Positions 21,786 through 34,140 of a DNA stretch of 64,000 nt are shown here, piece by piece. Positions within the stretch are counted from its first letter, which is position 1. Each line of letters opens with the position of its first letter. The notes beneath the pieces are model-generated. The model was not told where the DNA came from. It ran no database searches and saw nothing but the letters and a program-made list of their open reading frames with translations. Position numbers and translations under genes: made by a program. Where the stretch lies: assembly GCA_028455995.1 (NCBI GenBank), contig JABELC010000007.1, positions 1,499,501-1,563,500 of the forward strand, read 5' to 3'. The stretch is from Scleromitrula shiraiana. Lineage: Eukaryota > Ascomycota > Leotiomycetes > Helotiales > Sclerotiniaceae.

Positions 21786-23585
21786 GTGGAAGATCCGATT
21801 TTCTATCTTGAATAAGAAAGACTGTCTAAATGTTCCCAGGTGTCACATATGGTAATCAACAGTTGGATCATGTACTAGAAAGATGGATGATCTGCTCAGT
21901 TGCCACATAAAACTCTATCGACTATTGTGCAGTGCTAGAGTTTATATATGTACATAGTAGCTAGTAGGTTACAATACGACAGCTTTCCAGTAATATTTAC
22001 CAGATAGATTTTGTTCTAATGATGATTCTGGTGTACAGTGCATTCTTTCTGCAGTTGTCCAATATTTTTGAACTGAAGGGAGAAAATATCGTTTGAGGGG
22101 TTAGATAGAAAACTGTACGCTTTCCTCAACTCATGTGACATAAAGAAACATATGAGATATATGAAGAGGATGGTTGGTCAAGCTGGATGTGTTCCCTCCT
22201 CGCGGGTGGGCAAGTGAAGGGGAGGGAATATATGAAAGCCCGTACAGAACGCTCAATTGGAAGATCTCAATGAGTAGAAGGCGTCATGTAAGTGTTGTTA
22301 AGAAAATGTCTTTGTGTCATATACCCAAGCGTTGATCGTGAATCAAGTGTTTGTTTATTGTTTATGTTGTGAACCTTATACACTCACGATGTCAGGGAAG
22401 ACCTGTAGGAGGACTTTGCCACATACTATAATATACGCATAGTCTTCAATTACTAGAATGCTTTTATAACTAATTAGACTCTAGAATAGTCGGATAGAAA
22501 AAAAGGGGCGCGGGGTAGCGAGAAAGTAAATACTAGTAAAACAAAGATAATTTGAACTAGTATATCATATATATAATTAAATAATTGAAATGTATAAACT
22601 GTTTGATATAATTATACTTCAAGTTGTAATATAACTTGAATTGTACTAAAATTTATAATTATTATAATATTGAAAAATTTTTGATTTTTTTTAATAATCT
22701 ATAACTAACCTAGTATAACTAACTTTAATCAACCTTTACTCTCAGGCTGGCAAACTTAATGGATTTTGATTATTTTGAAAGTTTTTATTACTAGTAGTTT
22801 TTGCACTATATTCAAGTTTTTATACTACTACTAGTATAAAAGAATCTTTTTGGCAACAAAAACACTTTTAAACATCAGATATATCATTTAAGCTACAATA
22901 TATTAATACTAATTGCCGAAAACCTGTCGAAATTCCTGATTTACTAGTGTTAGGTTCTATTCCTGACCTGCTGAACCTAAAGGGGAATGGATTTTCAAAA
23001 ATAGGTTAGTTCTAGCCTAGCCTGAGCTTCTATGATTCCAATCGTTTTCCCAAGCGAAGAACCGTTTTTCATAAATTGCATAAGTTGCACAAATAATGCA
23101 TAAGCAGTTTTTGAATTTCGTTTGGGTTGATCGGGGCAATATTTATGCCGACGGCTTCCACATTTTTCTTCAACAACAATCCTTCTCAATCTATAACAAA
23201 GCCACAGAGATCACTGTTGAAGTAACGATCTTCTCTTTTGGCCGTAACTGAAAATTATGGCGTTCTTCATACATCCACAATGAGATATGTGTTGAAAATG
23301 ATGAACGAAATGAAGGAGTCGGTTGAATTGTTGCAGGCTGACAGTGTCAGTGGGCCAGTGGGCTTTCTATGCTCCTAAATATATTGGTATGAGTGGGATG
23401 AGAAAGAAGTATATAAAGATAGGTTTATTTCTTCAGTTCGATAATTATCTACTCAAGCGCTGCATTCTATCCATTACAGAAGTACTGTATATAATCCAAC
23501 ATTATTTTCAATAAAACAAGATCAATCCTCTTCATTAGATATCACCTCCCATCATCATCACAAAAATATCAATATCAATATCATC

Positions 23586-24371
23586 ATGTCCAGCAGCACC
23601 CCAACCACTCCCTCAATCGCCCTATTCGGCGCAACAGGTGGAACGGGACTCCAAATTCTCTCCCAAATCATGACCTCCAACCCCCAAACCACAATCAATA
23701 TACTCTGTCGTACCCCCTCCAAACTAACCGCTCTGTACCCAACCGCCACTTACCCAAACTTGCATATCATTGAAGGCGACATCTACTCACTCCCCTCCAT
23801 CCGCCAAACCCTCCTCCATCCCACCACCAATCTCCCCGTCGACATAATAATCTCCTCCACAGGAATGGTATTCCAAAAAACCGGCCTCATCTCCTTCAAA
23901 CTCTCAAACGCGACAATCTGTCACGACACCATTAAAAATCTCCTCTCGGTCCTTAATACCCTTTCCATCGAAGGAATCGACTCTCAAAAGACCAAAATAA
24001 TCCTAATTTCCACCACGGGGATTAGTAGAAAAGGAAGAGATATCCCAGTGGCTATGATCCCATTATATCATTGGATGCTGGGTACCCCTCATGCGGACAA
24101 GAGATTGATGGAAGAGGAGATTGTGGCGAGTGGGAGGAAGAGATGGGTTGTTGTGAGGCCGAGTTGGCTGTTAGATGGGGAGGGGAAGGAGAAGAAGAGG
24201 GTTAAGGTGGGGGTGGAGGTGCCGGGGGTGGAAGATAAGGATGGCGAGGATAGGAAGGAGTTGGGTTATGCGATTTCCAGAAAAGATGTGGGGAGGTGGG
24301 TTTTTGAGGAGGGGGTGAAAAATAGTGGGGATAAGAGGTGGGAGGGGAAGTTTGTTAGTTTGACTTATTGA
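23586..24371 (+). CDS. NAD(P)-binding Rossmann protein, atypical SDR/NmrA-like
   Basis: An intronless 261-residue protein. The N-terminus carries the nucleotide-binding loop ALFGATGGTGLQIL (glycines at about 15, 18 and 21), followed by a beta-alpha pattern: TINILCRTPSKL, then HIIEGDIYS, the usual place where the cofactor ribose and adenine are recognised. IILISTTGIS and the later VVVRPSWLLDG match the middle and C-terminal parts of atypical short-chain dehydrogenase-like proteins. No Tyr-x3-Lys catalytic motif is evident, so it may be a cofactor sensor or a reductase of unknown substrate. The gene is tail to tail with the Jen1-like transporter. Its DNA is unusual: the first half is C-rich and the last third G-rich on the coding strand. 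Confidence 0.85.
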   Translation: MSSSTPTTPSIALFGATGGTGLQILSQIMTSNPQTTINILCRTPSKLTALYPTATYPNLHIIEGDIYSLPSIRQTLLHPTTNLPVDIIISSTGMVFQKTGLISFKLSNATICHDTIKNLLSVLNTLSIEGIDSQKTKIILISTTGISRKGRDIPVAMIPLYHWMLGTPHADKRLMEEEIVASGRKRWVVVRPSWLLDGEGKEKKRVKVGVEVPGVEDKDGEDRKELGYAISRKDVGRWVFEEGVKNSGDKRWEGKFVSLTY

Positions 24372-24996
24372 GTGGGGATGGCGGGATGGTTGGATTGAGT
24401 TGATAGGATTGAGCTATGTAGAGGCGCATCCATCTGCTGATGAGGGTTGAAGGAAGTACTATTTAGATTGTGTTATTTTTCAAGGGGACTCAGTATTTAT
24501 TAGGCGTTCTTATAGACGGGTAGATAGATGAACATTCGGAATTGAATTGTGTTCTATAATATTGTACAGCATTGGCTTGTATCAAGATCGAGTTGGGTTG
24601 TGAATGTCTATTTAGTAATTGGACATTCAGTGTAATTGTTACCTAATATGTATGTGTTCTATTCTGAATCTCTATATTTGAAATAGACAATAGAAATGAA
24701 TTCGTTTAAAGATATCTAAATGCCTGTACCTTGAATAGGGATTTAAAAATGGATTAGATAAACACGTGATTCAATTAAAGGTAGAATGTATATCATATAT
24801 ATAAAAATCGTCATTCATAAATCGTGTATCTTAGATATCACCTAGCTATAGCTATACCCAAACCTAATATGATCTAAGATATCTGGATAGCCGAGAACCG
24901 ACATGCCGTCATAATATAAGCAACTATAGATTAAAGCATCTAAGTATCCATCCATCAGATGTATATCAATTTATTCCGACCCAGCCAACAAACCCA
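24372..24996. other. Intergenic between convergent genes
   Basis: AT-rich spacer holding the 3' ends of the NAD(P)-binding gene and of the Jen1-like gene. No further gene seen. Confidence 0.7.
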
Positions 24997-26644
24997 TTAA
25001 ATCTTCTCCGTCTCCGTCGCAACCCCTTTTTCCTCCTGACTAATCTCCTCGGAATCCACACCATCTCTCCTCTGAATTCTCCTCATAGCTTTCTCAATAG
25101 TATCGTGACCCGCCGCCGCCGACAAATCATCATCATGCTGAACATCGAAATTCCTACCCAAATATTCCGGTCCCACCAACGTCAAAACAATCACATACGC
25201 ATACACACAACCCATAAAGATACAAATGACCAAACCATAATTATACCTTGGTGTCTTGCCCTTAGGTGGTAAAGGGAATCTCTCTCCAATGGTGGCTTCG
25301 ATCGTTGATGAGGCGGATGAAACAAGATTTCCTAGTTGGTATGAGGTGCCTACTACGAAGGTTCGGAAGGATCCGGGCGATAATTCCATGAGATGGATGG
25401 GGATTACACCCCATGCACCTTGAACGCAAAATTGCTCGAAGAAGGCGGCGGCGATGACGGCTTTACTGGAGGTGAATGTGTAAGGATAGAGGAGAGCACC
25501 ACCAACGATGGAGATGAAGATGATTGAGAAGCGACGACCGAAGATTTGGGAACAATAGCCGATCACGGTACCGCCGCTCATGGCTCCTAGATTTGCAACG
25601 ACTTGTGTCACGGTTACGGCATTGGGGCTAAAGTTGAATTGATTTTTAAGCAGGGTTGGGTAAAGATCTTGGGATCCGTGGGACTATTTCGTTTATTAGC
25701 TATCATGCACTGATCATTAGGGGGGCGAAGACAGAAAATCCTTACCATGAAGTTGAAACCAGCCATGAGAAGTACAAGATATATCAAAAGCAACCAATGC
25801 TTCTTCATAGCGACCTTTCCTTCATTGATGAAAGTGGCTCCGATGTTGCCACGCTCAGTTCTAACGACAACACGTTCGTTGTAGGCATTTGTTTCTGGCA
25901 GACAGAGACGGAAAATAATGATCAAAACTGGAGGACAAGCACCAAACCAGAATAGAGGTCTCCATCCATGACTGGTAGTATCTACCAAGCCTCTAGCAAA
26001 GGCTGTAGCAAGAAGATATCCAAAAGCATAACCTTGTTGCAGCATACCCGAAACAAGACCTCTAGCTTCCTCGGGACAATCCTCAAGAGCTGTTGCGGCC
26101 GCGTTTCCGTACAATCCACCCATGGCGATACCAAATAAAGCTCTGCAGGCAAGAAATTGCTTGTAGGTTTGACAGAATCCAGTACCGAGCTCAAGCACTA
26201 TGAAAAGGATATTGTTGACAATGAAGGGCCATTTTCTTCCATATCGGTCTGCAGCAAGTCCGAATATGATGGAACCGACTGATCTCAACATCAAAACTAG
26301 TGTTATACCCCAAGTGATATCTGCGGTAGTCTTTCCGAAGTCTTTCGCAAGCTCAGAAACTGTTAGACTGACGGTGAAGAAATCGAATGCGTCCCAAGTC
26401 TAGTTTAGGAAGTTAGTGATAGATTTATATAGCTGAGAGAATGGAAATTTACCCATGCAATAAATCCACATAGAAAAAATAGCCATTGTCGTGTATTCAA
26501 AAGCATCAGAAGACGAATCGGATTCGGAGCTTTGTTCATGGGTGGCTTGAGTGTAGGAATTCGTGTTCGAATATAGGTTCCAGCCGACATATTTTCAGGT
26601 TCATGAGATTCATGAACCTCTCTTTCCCCATATTGGTCTGCCAT
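24997..26644 (-). CDS. jen1: Jen1-type monocarboxylate/proton symporter (MFS)
   Basis: Three exons (26644-26453, 26399-25746, 25683-24997) with 53-nt and 62-nt introns encode 510 residues. It is a 12-helix major facilitator protein. After a polar N-terminus of about 45 residues come RQWLFFLCGFIAWTWDAFDF and the loop GLAADRYGRKWPF, a variant of the MFS loop 2-3 signature. The segment NFMSHGSQDLYPT, formed exactly across the second splice junction, matches the family signature NxxS/THxSQDxxxT, required for transport in yeast Jen1. Jen1 proteins take up lactate, pyruvate or other short carboxylates across the plasma membrane and are usually repressed by glucose. The exact substrate cannot be read from the sequence. 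The C-terminal tail is charged (EEISQEEKGVATETEKI) and has lysines suited to ubiquitin-driven turnover. Confidence 0.93.
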
Positions 26645-29600
26645 GTTGAATACTTCTATAGCGGAGATATTAGCATTTGGATGACATATAAAATGCTCAT
26701 TGCGAAATAAACGTAGAGAGCCGAATAAGGATAATGTTTGTCAAAACTCAAGAAGTAGGATATAAAGATGACGATGAGGGGTATGAAATATAATCGAACA
26801 AGTACACTCACAGAATATCAAGTAGTCAACCTGCGCGACAAAGGTTTAATGCAATAAATATCTTTCCAAGAGAGCTCAACTCGAATTTGAAGAAAGAAAA
26901 TGGATCAGGAAGAAGATGAACATGAAAAAGAGGATTGGAAAATAAAATCAAGGACGGGAAGCTACCTACTTATCTTTCATGAACTCCGGTACGACAGAAA
27001 TCTGATTTACTAAAATTATGGCACTAGCCAAATATAAAATAATAGCTCAGCTACATAGGTATGTACATCCCTAGCTAACCTACCTGCATATACCTGGGTC
27101 TTGAGTCGTTATTTGGTATGTTGAGTGAATTGATCCTTTTTTTTTTCGATCCCATGGCCCATGATACAGCATTTAAATGCTTGGAAAAACCTCAGCAGTT
27201 CCAAGGAGTTTGGGAATCATCAGCTGATGATCTGTGAGTCGAAGAAAAAGCGGTTGGATATGGTTGGGTTGTGATGACAATTAATGCTGGTGGGTTATCA
27301 TCCCAAGCTCCTCTCCCCGAATGTTTGCAATTCATCATGGTTACATTTCAAGTTGGTTTAATCCTAGCTTTTCCCCGCATGGAGCTCCAGTCATTCATTG
27401 AAGGATGGAGGATTTGGGGGGGAACTGGATAAGTGAATTGAAAGAACCAATTATATATCTGTCTAGGTATAAAATTAACAAGGGGATATTCAAGTATTAC
27501 AGATGGCTTTTTTTATCATGCTTGTGTAATGGTTTTTATCTTCTTAAAGTTCCCTTACTTACCAGATATACTGTGCTTACCTACATCCATGGACCATGGA
27601 TCATGGATAGATAGTACAGATAGTACAGATAGTACTTATTTTTGGTATCGAATACCAACCAAATCTTCTCCATCTTCTCCATCTTCCAAAACGTGGAATG
27701 TTCGGTACGAAGCTCCCCCATGTTGTCCATGTGTATGTAGTATGTACGTATTAGAGAGCTACTAGTTAAAAACGGGCAACACCGGGGCCGCCGTCTTTGA
27801 ACATCTTTTTTGAAAGCTTGTAAATGCTTACTACGATTCCCCAGTCTTGGTACCCCGGAAGGATTAATCCACCAATACCATGCATGTACCTAAGCTAAGG
27901 TATACTAACTAATAAGTACGGAGATGACATACGATATCCTTACGCGGTTGTCCCAATAATGATCCAGCAATATTGCAGATTGTACTCCTGTAACTTCTTA
28001 GCAAACGTCTCAAAAAAATTCAAAATTCCTAGAGTCTCGGAGACAGTATGTATATAGCTGCTGTAGGCAAATAACATTTTTGGTTTCCAAACAACAAAAT
28101 TCCAGACCAATCGATATTAGTTTCTCGATTACTATTTGAGGATCATAATTGACTTTAGTGGTACCGTAACACCAAATGCCCGCCTACCTCCACACATACG
28201 AAACTTTGTTTTATTAATGGCGGTGATAGAAAGGTAGACTGAGCATTGGCGAGATCGCTTGTAATTGCTTGAAGGGATACGCATTGCTGACATCTGAGGA
28301 GACACAGTAACGATAACCTTTAGGAGTTCCGGCACTTCACGATTCAGCTTTCTTGGTATCTTGGTATCTTGGTAACATGCTCCAATACCAAGACAATCTG
28401 GATATGTAGATGCAGATATAGATGTTAAAAAATAAAAAAGTTATCATTTTCAAACAAAAGCACACCAGAAATTGTCCTGTGATACGACGTCGGAATGATT
28501 TTCGTTTTTTTGCCAAGCTCATTTGACAACTTACGGTCAAACAATTTTTTTGACATTGACATTTACTAGATAGAGCTCGGCTGGGGTACATAGAAAACTA
28601 TTTCCTACAGTGCAGTACTCACGGACGGGATGAGTGAAGATCTTTTCATACTTCCTAACAATTCTTCTGAAGTTTCGAATACTGTACGAGATAACAGCAT
28701 ATACCTACATAACTAGTTCTTTTCGAACTGCATTGATATTTTCTTACTAGACACAGTCAACATCGCAACAATAAGGGTACCATTGAATAATAACTCCTTT
28801 CGACTAGATCACCACATTAATCAATGTACTAGTAGTTAAGTAAACAAAAATTCTCCGTTCTTGACGATGCTCCTCTACCTATTCTCCGGTCCGGTATCTA
28901 CACAACAATGGGGAAAGGGAAATCTCGTAGGGTCAGAGCATGGACTAATTTGATTCTATTTACGTATGGGTCTGTGGTAATAATTTCCTAGGTAGATTTC
29001 TCAATTGATGAGGGCGAATCTGATTTGAAGGTGTCATCATCAATTTCTGTCGATTTGATAATGAATTCGCCTTCGATCGCCTCCGTCGATGATCGATGAT
29101 CCAAATTGCTAGATGGATTCTATACATAGGTATGTGGAAATGGTGATACACAAGTTTATACTTAGCTCATTTCTATATTATACCGCTTCAATCAACTTAT
29201 ATTCCATCTGATATTGGATCCAGAAATAAATATTCGGGTCGGGTCAAGTGTGTCCGAAGTACTGTTTTAAATACATGGTAGCGGGGGAGTAGTTCTTTGA
29301 TAGCTTGAGATCATCACTTTTCTAATCTATCATCCATGTTACACGAACAAAAATCCATTTATAAATATTAATTTTCCCCATAATTTGAGCCTACAGTATC
29401 CAAGCTCGAATAACAAATAATAAGAAGGTTTGTTCGCTAGTGTACATAGAATTCCTCTGACTCTCCACTGTGCAGTAGTTCCTGTCAGAAAAGGTGTCAC
29501 CCAAGATCATGCTACTGCTTGGCATATCAGATTCATATCCACAGAATCTTAGAAAGCAAAGCAAAGCAAAACGTCTCCAAAGCCCATCAACAAACAAGTA

Positions 29601-30835
29601 TCTACCTAATCTCACAATACTAGTACTCATACCAGTACGTGAAGATCGCCATCCATTCATCCATCACGAGAACACCACCCACTCTCATATTCAGGATACA
29701 ATGTGGAGATACCAATATATTTCATCCCAAATCCAAGTACATGGGTCAATTCACCTCCTTTTCCAAAAAAAAAAAATACCAAGACCTAATATGAAAGGAA
29801 AATTTCCAAGAAAATACAAACTCAAACCCACCCTCCTCCCCAGCCAAGAAATCTTACCTGCGGCACATTTCCACCTTCCAAGAAAAATGTCAGGAGCCGA
29901 GAGGTTTCCCCAATCTGGGCATTTGCGGCCCGTTATGGATTGGCAAGCCTTCCGCAATATAGACGTGTACATAGGGCAAAAAAGTTTGTTCTTAATTGTT
30001 TTGTTTTTGTTTTACTTTATTCTGTTTTGGGGAAGATTTTCTTGAGTTGTTGCAGTGATGGATATTGCCATAGCATAGGTTGTGTTTTAGAATGAATGCA
30101 GGGGAAAGATGGATTTCAATGTACTCTATCTAGCCTAGGTAGCTAGGTACCGTTCGTTTGTATGTACTTAACATCGCATGAATAGGGGCGAAGAACCGAG
30201 TCCATCGCCTGTTTGCTCAAAGAAAGGGTAGAGGCTAGACAAATTTTTCATGTGATGTACTGGTTTCTCCGCCCAGAGAAATAGCATCGATTCGAGGTTT
30301 CGTGTTCGAAACTCTTGTCATGTATGTACAGTAGTATATCTGCTAATACGGAAACTATCGTAGAGAATTGTGTTTTATTGTGCCGTGTTGTCTTTGAAGA
30401 TATGGTCAGCTGAGATGTTTGGTTGGAGTTCATACATCATGTGTATCTATCTATTACTACTTGAATATGGCAACGGTGTATTAGAATTTTGATGCAGTTG
30501 CATATAGTGCAGTACGTAAAGTAGACACGAAGATGGGGGTGACAGAGTCATGAATACCCTTCAAATCACCCCCTCGCTTGGCATTTGCGATGCTAATGTC
30601 TTCGGAAGTATTATGCTGTGGCGTTAAAAATATACAGAATTGCACCATTGACATATTGAGAGTCAAGAATTGTTTGTAATTTTCTTGTTAGCGCTATCCT
30701 TGACTATTCTAAACTTTTGACATTACAATTCAATGCACTTCTATATTCCTCAAGAAACCAGTCCTATCTATCTTCCAACCTACCCATATTGCAAAGTCCT
30801 CTCTCACTCACCCATTCAATGGCAAACCAATCAAT
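26645..30835. other. Long intergenic region
   Basis: About 4.2 kb. The left end is the promoter side of the Jen1-like gene. The rest has ORFs of up to 183 codons (for example 29494-30045 plus) without recognisable domains, and with Lys/Pro/His-rich or tract-derived composition. I do not support a gene here. Confidence 0.5.
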
Positions 30836-31703
30836 CTACTTCTTAGGTAGAAACCCCTCTGTACTCGACCAAATTGTCCTCACCGATCTTCTAGAGGCTC
30901 CCGACAAGTTCGATCTTCTATCACCATCATCATCATCATCGTAATCATAAGTCTTCCCCTTCTTAGATTTTGATTTTGATTTCCTACTACTTGTAAATGA
31001 TGCTGCATCATCAGGTCCAGTGTATACAGTTCTGGCTGGTCCATGTGCAGTTGCCGAGAGTATAGATGCACCACTACCACCACCTCCTCCTTCCATCCGA
31101 TCACGCAGAGCTGCCGCTTCAGCCGCTAAGTCACCATGCCCCGTCGAAGCTCCGGATAATTGAGATCTCATTCCAGATCCAATATTGCTACTTGGCCGCT
31201 GCTGTAATGTTAAAGTTTGACGACGAGCAGGTGCAGAAATCTCTATTCTTTCATCGATAATTGATAACGAGGAGCCGGCAGTGGCGCTTCGGACAGGTTT
31301 CTTGTGTTTGGCGTAATAATCTTCTCCCTGTGTCGTTTGACGTAGAGTGTAGCTCATGGAGGAATCCGCGATACTGACAGCGATGGCTCTGCTGGCAACT
31401 GAGCGATTGGCGCTGATGTTTGAGCCGCTATCGTCGGGGGTCAATTCTGAGTATCTGGTCGTTGCGATGGAAGGAGGAGGTGCGTTGGCTGTGTAGGGAT
31501 CGGATGATGTAGCGTCGGAATAACCAGAGGCTTCGGAGCGGTGTGATCCTGATTTGTGTGATCTATGTGATCTGTGTCACGACTTATGTGACTTATGTGA
31601 TCTGGGTCTATGGATTTTTTCGGGTTCAGAGTGAGCATCTTCCTTGCGGATGCGATGTTCCTCATCGAGAACCCTTAAACCTTCTGCAAATTCTTTCTTA
31701 CTA
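30836..31703 (-). pseudogene. Ser/Arg-rich protein C-terminal part, broken by an in-frame stop
   Basis: One reading frame runs from about 31703 to the stop at 30836 but is interrupted by TGA at 31577-31579. Upstream of the stop it reads KKEFAEGLRVLDEEHRIRKE and a Ser/His/Lys repeat. Downstream it continues in the same style (HRSHRSHKSGSHRS), then Ser-rich disordered sequence, a Lys/Ser patch (SRKSKSKSKKGKTYDYDDDD) and the end SVRTIWSSTEGFLPKK. The same composition on both sides argues that the stop interrupts a once continuous gene. No small intron with normal GT-AG sites removes it. I find no convincing 5' exon with a start. If still expressed, translation could begin at an internal ATG (31357), giving 173 residues. 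Function unknown. Confidence 0.5.
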
Positions 31704-31705
31704 CT

Positions 31706-33459
31706 AGAAATGGAGACTTTTAATTAATTAATTTAATATGCATGGCTATTCTAGAATCTCTCATTAGTCAGTATTTGATTCTCATCATTGTGTCACAATA
31801 GAGATATCTTACCAAAATTTCGGCTTAAGTTAGAATGTGTTCTTGTTGATCGAGTTTTCAGTATCAATGTTGACTTTGATTTTGTGCATTTATGAAGGCA
31901 TACCACAACGACATTTACGTGAATTGTATAAGTGTTGCCTATACGCCAATATCATCGAAAATACTGAACTGGACGCTATGGCGTATAAAGGTCGTTCAGG
32001 GTCGCAATTAGCAGTCGCCAAGAGAATATAATCCCGAAAGTTTTATTTTGCCTGATCATGACCGCAAATAATTGATGCCTATGTACTTGACCATGAGGCC
32101 AAACATATCCTGTGTTTCTATCAAAGTGAAATTGATGACTGTTTAAGGCACGAGACAGCGTGGAGTTTCAAGTCTCTTCAAAGCAACAATTGTTGCGTTA
32201 TTACAACACTATTGCATGCGTGAATCTAATGAACTTTAAGTATGGAAACAATTCGGGTTCTTTCTACATGAAAGATAGCCTTAAAAACTCAGAAAAAGAA
32301 GTACTGATTTCCCCGAATTCAATCATATGCCAAAATATGCAAGTGTATGGATGTGTTTTCACTTGAAAATGCTAAGACTTGTCCATTTTGACCCTTGTTA
32401 CAATGAAGCTGCCCGTAGAAATGCTAGACATAGTATCTTTTCTTGCAAAATATTCACTAGCTAATAAGAAGGGTTATGCAGGACTGTTCGATTCCTTTTG
32501 GTGGTGTACTTAATTGCCCTGGATTGCCTCTCGATCACACCCTCATGCGGCGACCATACTCGTGGACATAGCTTCATCCTTGATGTAGCTCTAAACCATT
32601 CATACACCGATTAAACGAGCCTAGTTCTAACTAACCAGAAGGCTTTTGAACGAACCATATCTGACTACGAAACTAGGGTTCATAATATCTACCTTTTCAC
32701 CTTTTGTTCGCATGGCTGACTGATAGGTTCATAACAAATTCTATCCCCATCACAACTCTCGCACGAACGTCACCTTGTGACCCTTCTTCAATATGTCATA
32801 ATCTTTTCCAATTTTGAAGTATAGCTTAGGACCTGGAAGAACTGGTATAAAAAGAAGAAGATAATTGCAATCCAGAAAGAGAAATTACAGGATGATTTTA
32901 GGAGGGGTTTGATCTTAACGCGGCATTGGAAATGCTAGATATGTTGTAATTGTTTGTTGCAATCAATTGTAGCAACCTAAACACGCATTGTTAACTTAAG
33001 AAGAGGCCACTGTGAGAGCTTATTTTGTATATCCGGGGTAGATTAGGCTTCCAGGTTTCTATACAAGCCTTTCGAGGCCTATCAACAACATATGGTAAAA
33101 ACAAGGAGAAAACCGTTCTTAAAATTGGATGTGTTCAAATCTCAACTATCAAACATGTTCGCGAAAATGGACGTGGCATGTAAAAGATATAAGTTCCAAA
33201 GTTTGAACAGAACTTAGGGGACTTTTGATGTTACGGAAGTGAGCACCGGTCCGATATTTATCCGGATGCTTATGGTCATGCCAACATGCACGCTAAACAG
33301 CCCACTTCCCCTCGTCATACAGACTCAAATAACGTTTCCATCCCTGGAAACTTTGAAACTTTATATTGAGGAATACCATATTATCAGAAACAACTTTGTA
33401 AATCCCTTGAATCTATTCCTTAACCAACTCATTCCACGAAACACATATTGCTGGGCACC
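31706..33459. other. Intergenic; no firm gene
   Basis: No supported gene. A plus-strand frame ending at 32031 has protein-like composition near its end (HLRELYKCCLYANIIE, then AMAYKGRSGSQLAVAKRI), but I find no start exon or known family. The right end is the promoter side of the GMF gene. Confidence 0.45.
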
Positions 33460-34140
33460 ATGGTATGCAATCCTTCCTTCCTTCCTTACAACCGTTTGTT
33501 TAGACCAACCCTTGACTGACCATGAATCCTTACGCAGGCTTCCGAATCCCGCCTTTATACATTCAGTACCGAGACAAAAACCAAGCTTCGCAAATTTCGA
33601 CTTGGTACATCGCGCGCAAACGATCCGCAGGCAGTGATATGTTCGTCTACTCTCATTACTTAATTCTGCCTTTACCGATTAACTGGCCGTACTACTTTTA
33701 CTCGACCTCTGCTGACTCGATGAATTCATCTACCCATCGACAATAGATTTTATAGATAAATCTACCCTCGAGATAAAACAAGATGAGGAGGAAACTGTAT
33801 ACAAAGACCTTCAATCGATCGGAGATGATTTGCCGGACCATTCTCCTCGTTTCGTTTTGTTGAGTTATCCATTGACTCTAGTATGTTTGCCTATTCATAC
33901 ATATTCCACTTCGATAATTATACAGCAGCTAATTACAAATTATGATAGGCTTCAGGACGTCTTTCGGTTCCATACGTCCTTCTATTCTACCTCCCCCCAA
34001 CTGTTAATGCCGAACAACGTATGTTATACGCCGGAGCGAAAGAACTCATGAGGAATACGGCGGAAGTGGGAAAAGTTATTGAGATCGAAAGTGCGGAAGA
34101 TTTGGAAGAGCTACCAGAGAAATTAGGTGGGGGAGAATAA
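33460..34140 (+). CDS. Glia maturation factor (GMF), ADF-homology protein
   Basis: The gene appears only after splicing four exons: 33460-33462 (just the ATG), 33538-33640, 33747-33880 and 33949-34140. The introns are 75, 106 and 68 nt, and the protein is 143 residues, the usual GMF length. The sequence follows the family throughout: MASESRLYTFSTETKTKLRK, then LGTSRANDPQAVIYFIDK, then DDLPDHSPRFVLLSYPL, the Arg/Gly-rich SGRLSVPYVLLFYLPP, then NAEQRMLYAGAKELMRNTAE and the end ESAEDLEELPEKLGGGE. GMF is a cofilin relative that binds Arp2/3 rather than actin filaments; it debranches actin networks and blocks new branching. The first intron directly follows the initiator ATG. Splice phases all match. 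Confidence 0.95.

Larger units (their letters stand above)
18654..23585. other. AT-rich accessory-like stretch without firm genes
   Basis: Nearly 5 kb of AT-rich DNA. It holds a degenerate tRNA fragment (18889-18918), two weak ORFs (19696-20010 and 21573-21785) and a second paired CACGTG element (20015-20033). A very AT-rich block (about 22480-22900) contains many ACTAGTA words. I see no clear transposase, reverse transcriptase or terminal repeats. The composition fits old, mutated repeat DNA, but that is inference. Confidence 0.5.

Noticed and set aside
23586..26644. NAD(P)-binding protein plus Jen1-like transporter as a metabolic gene cluster
   Set aside because: Only two genes, convergent rather than co-directed, with no synthase, regulator or other pathway enzyme nearby.
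29494..30045. 183-codon plus-strand ORF
   Set aside because: No domain; a Lys/Pro-rich middle and T-rich end derived from homopolymer tracts; a minus-strand ORF overlaps it. No splice or context support.
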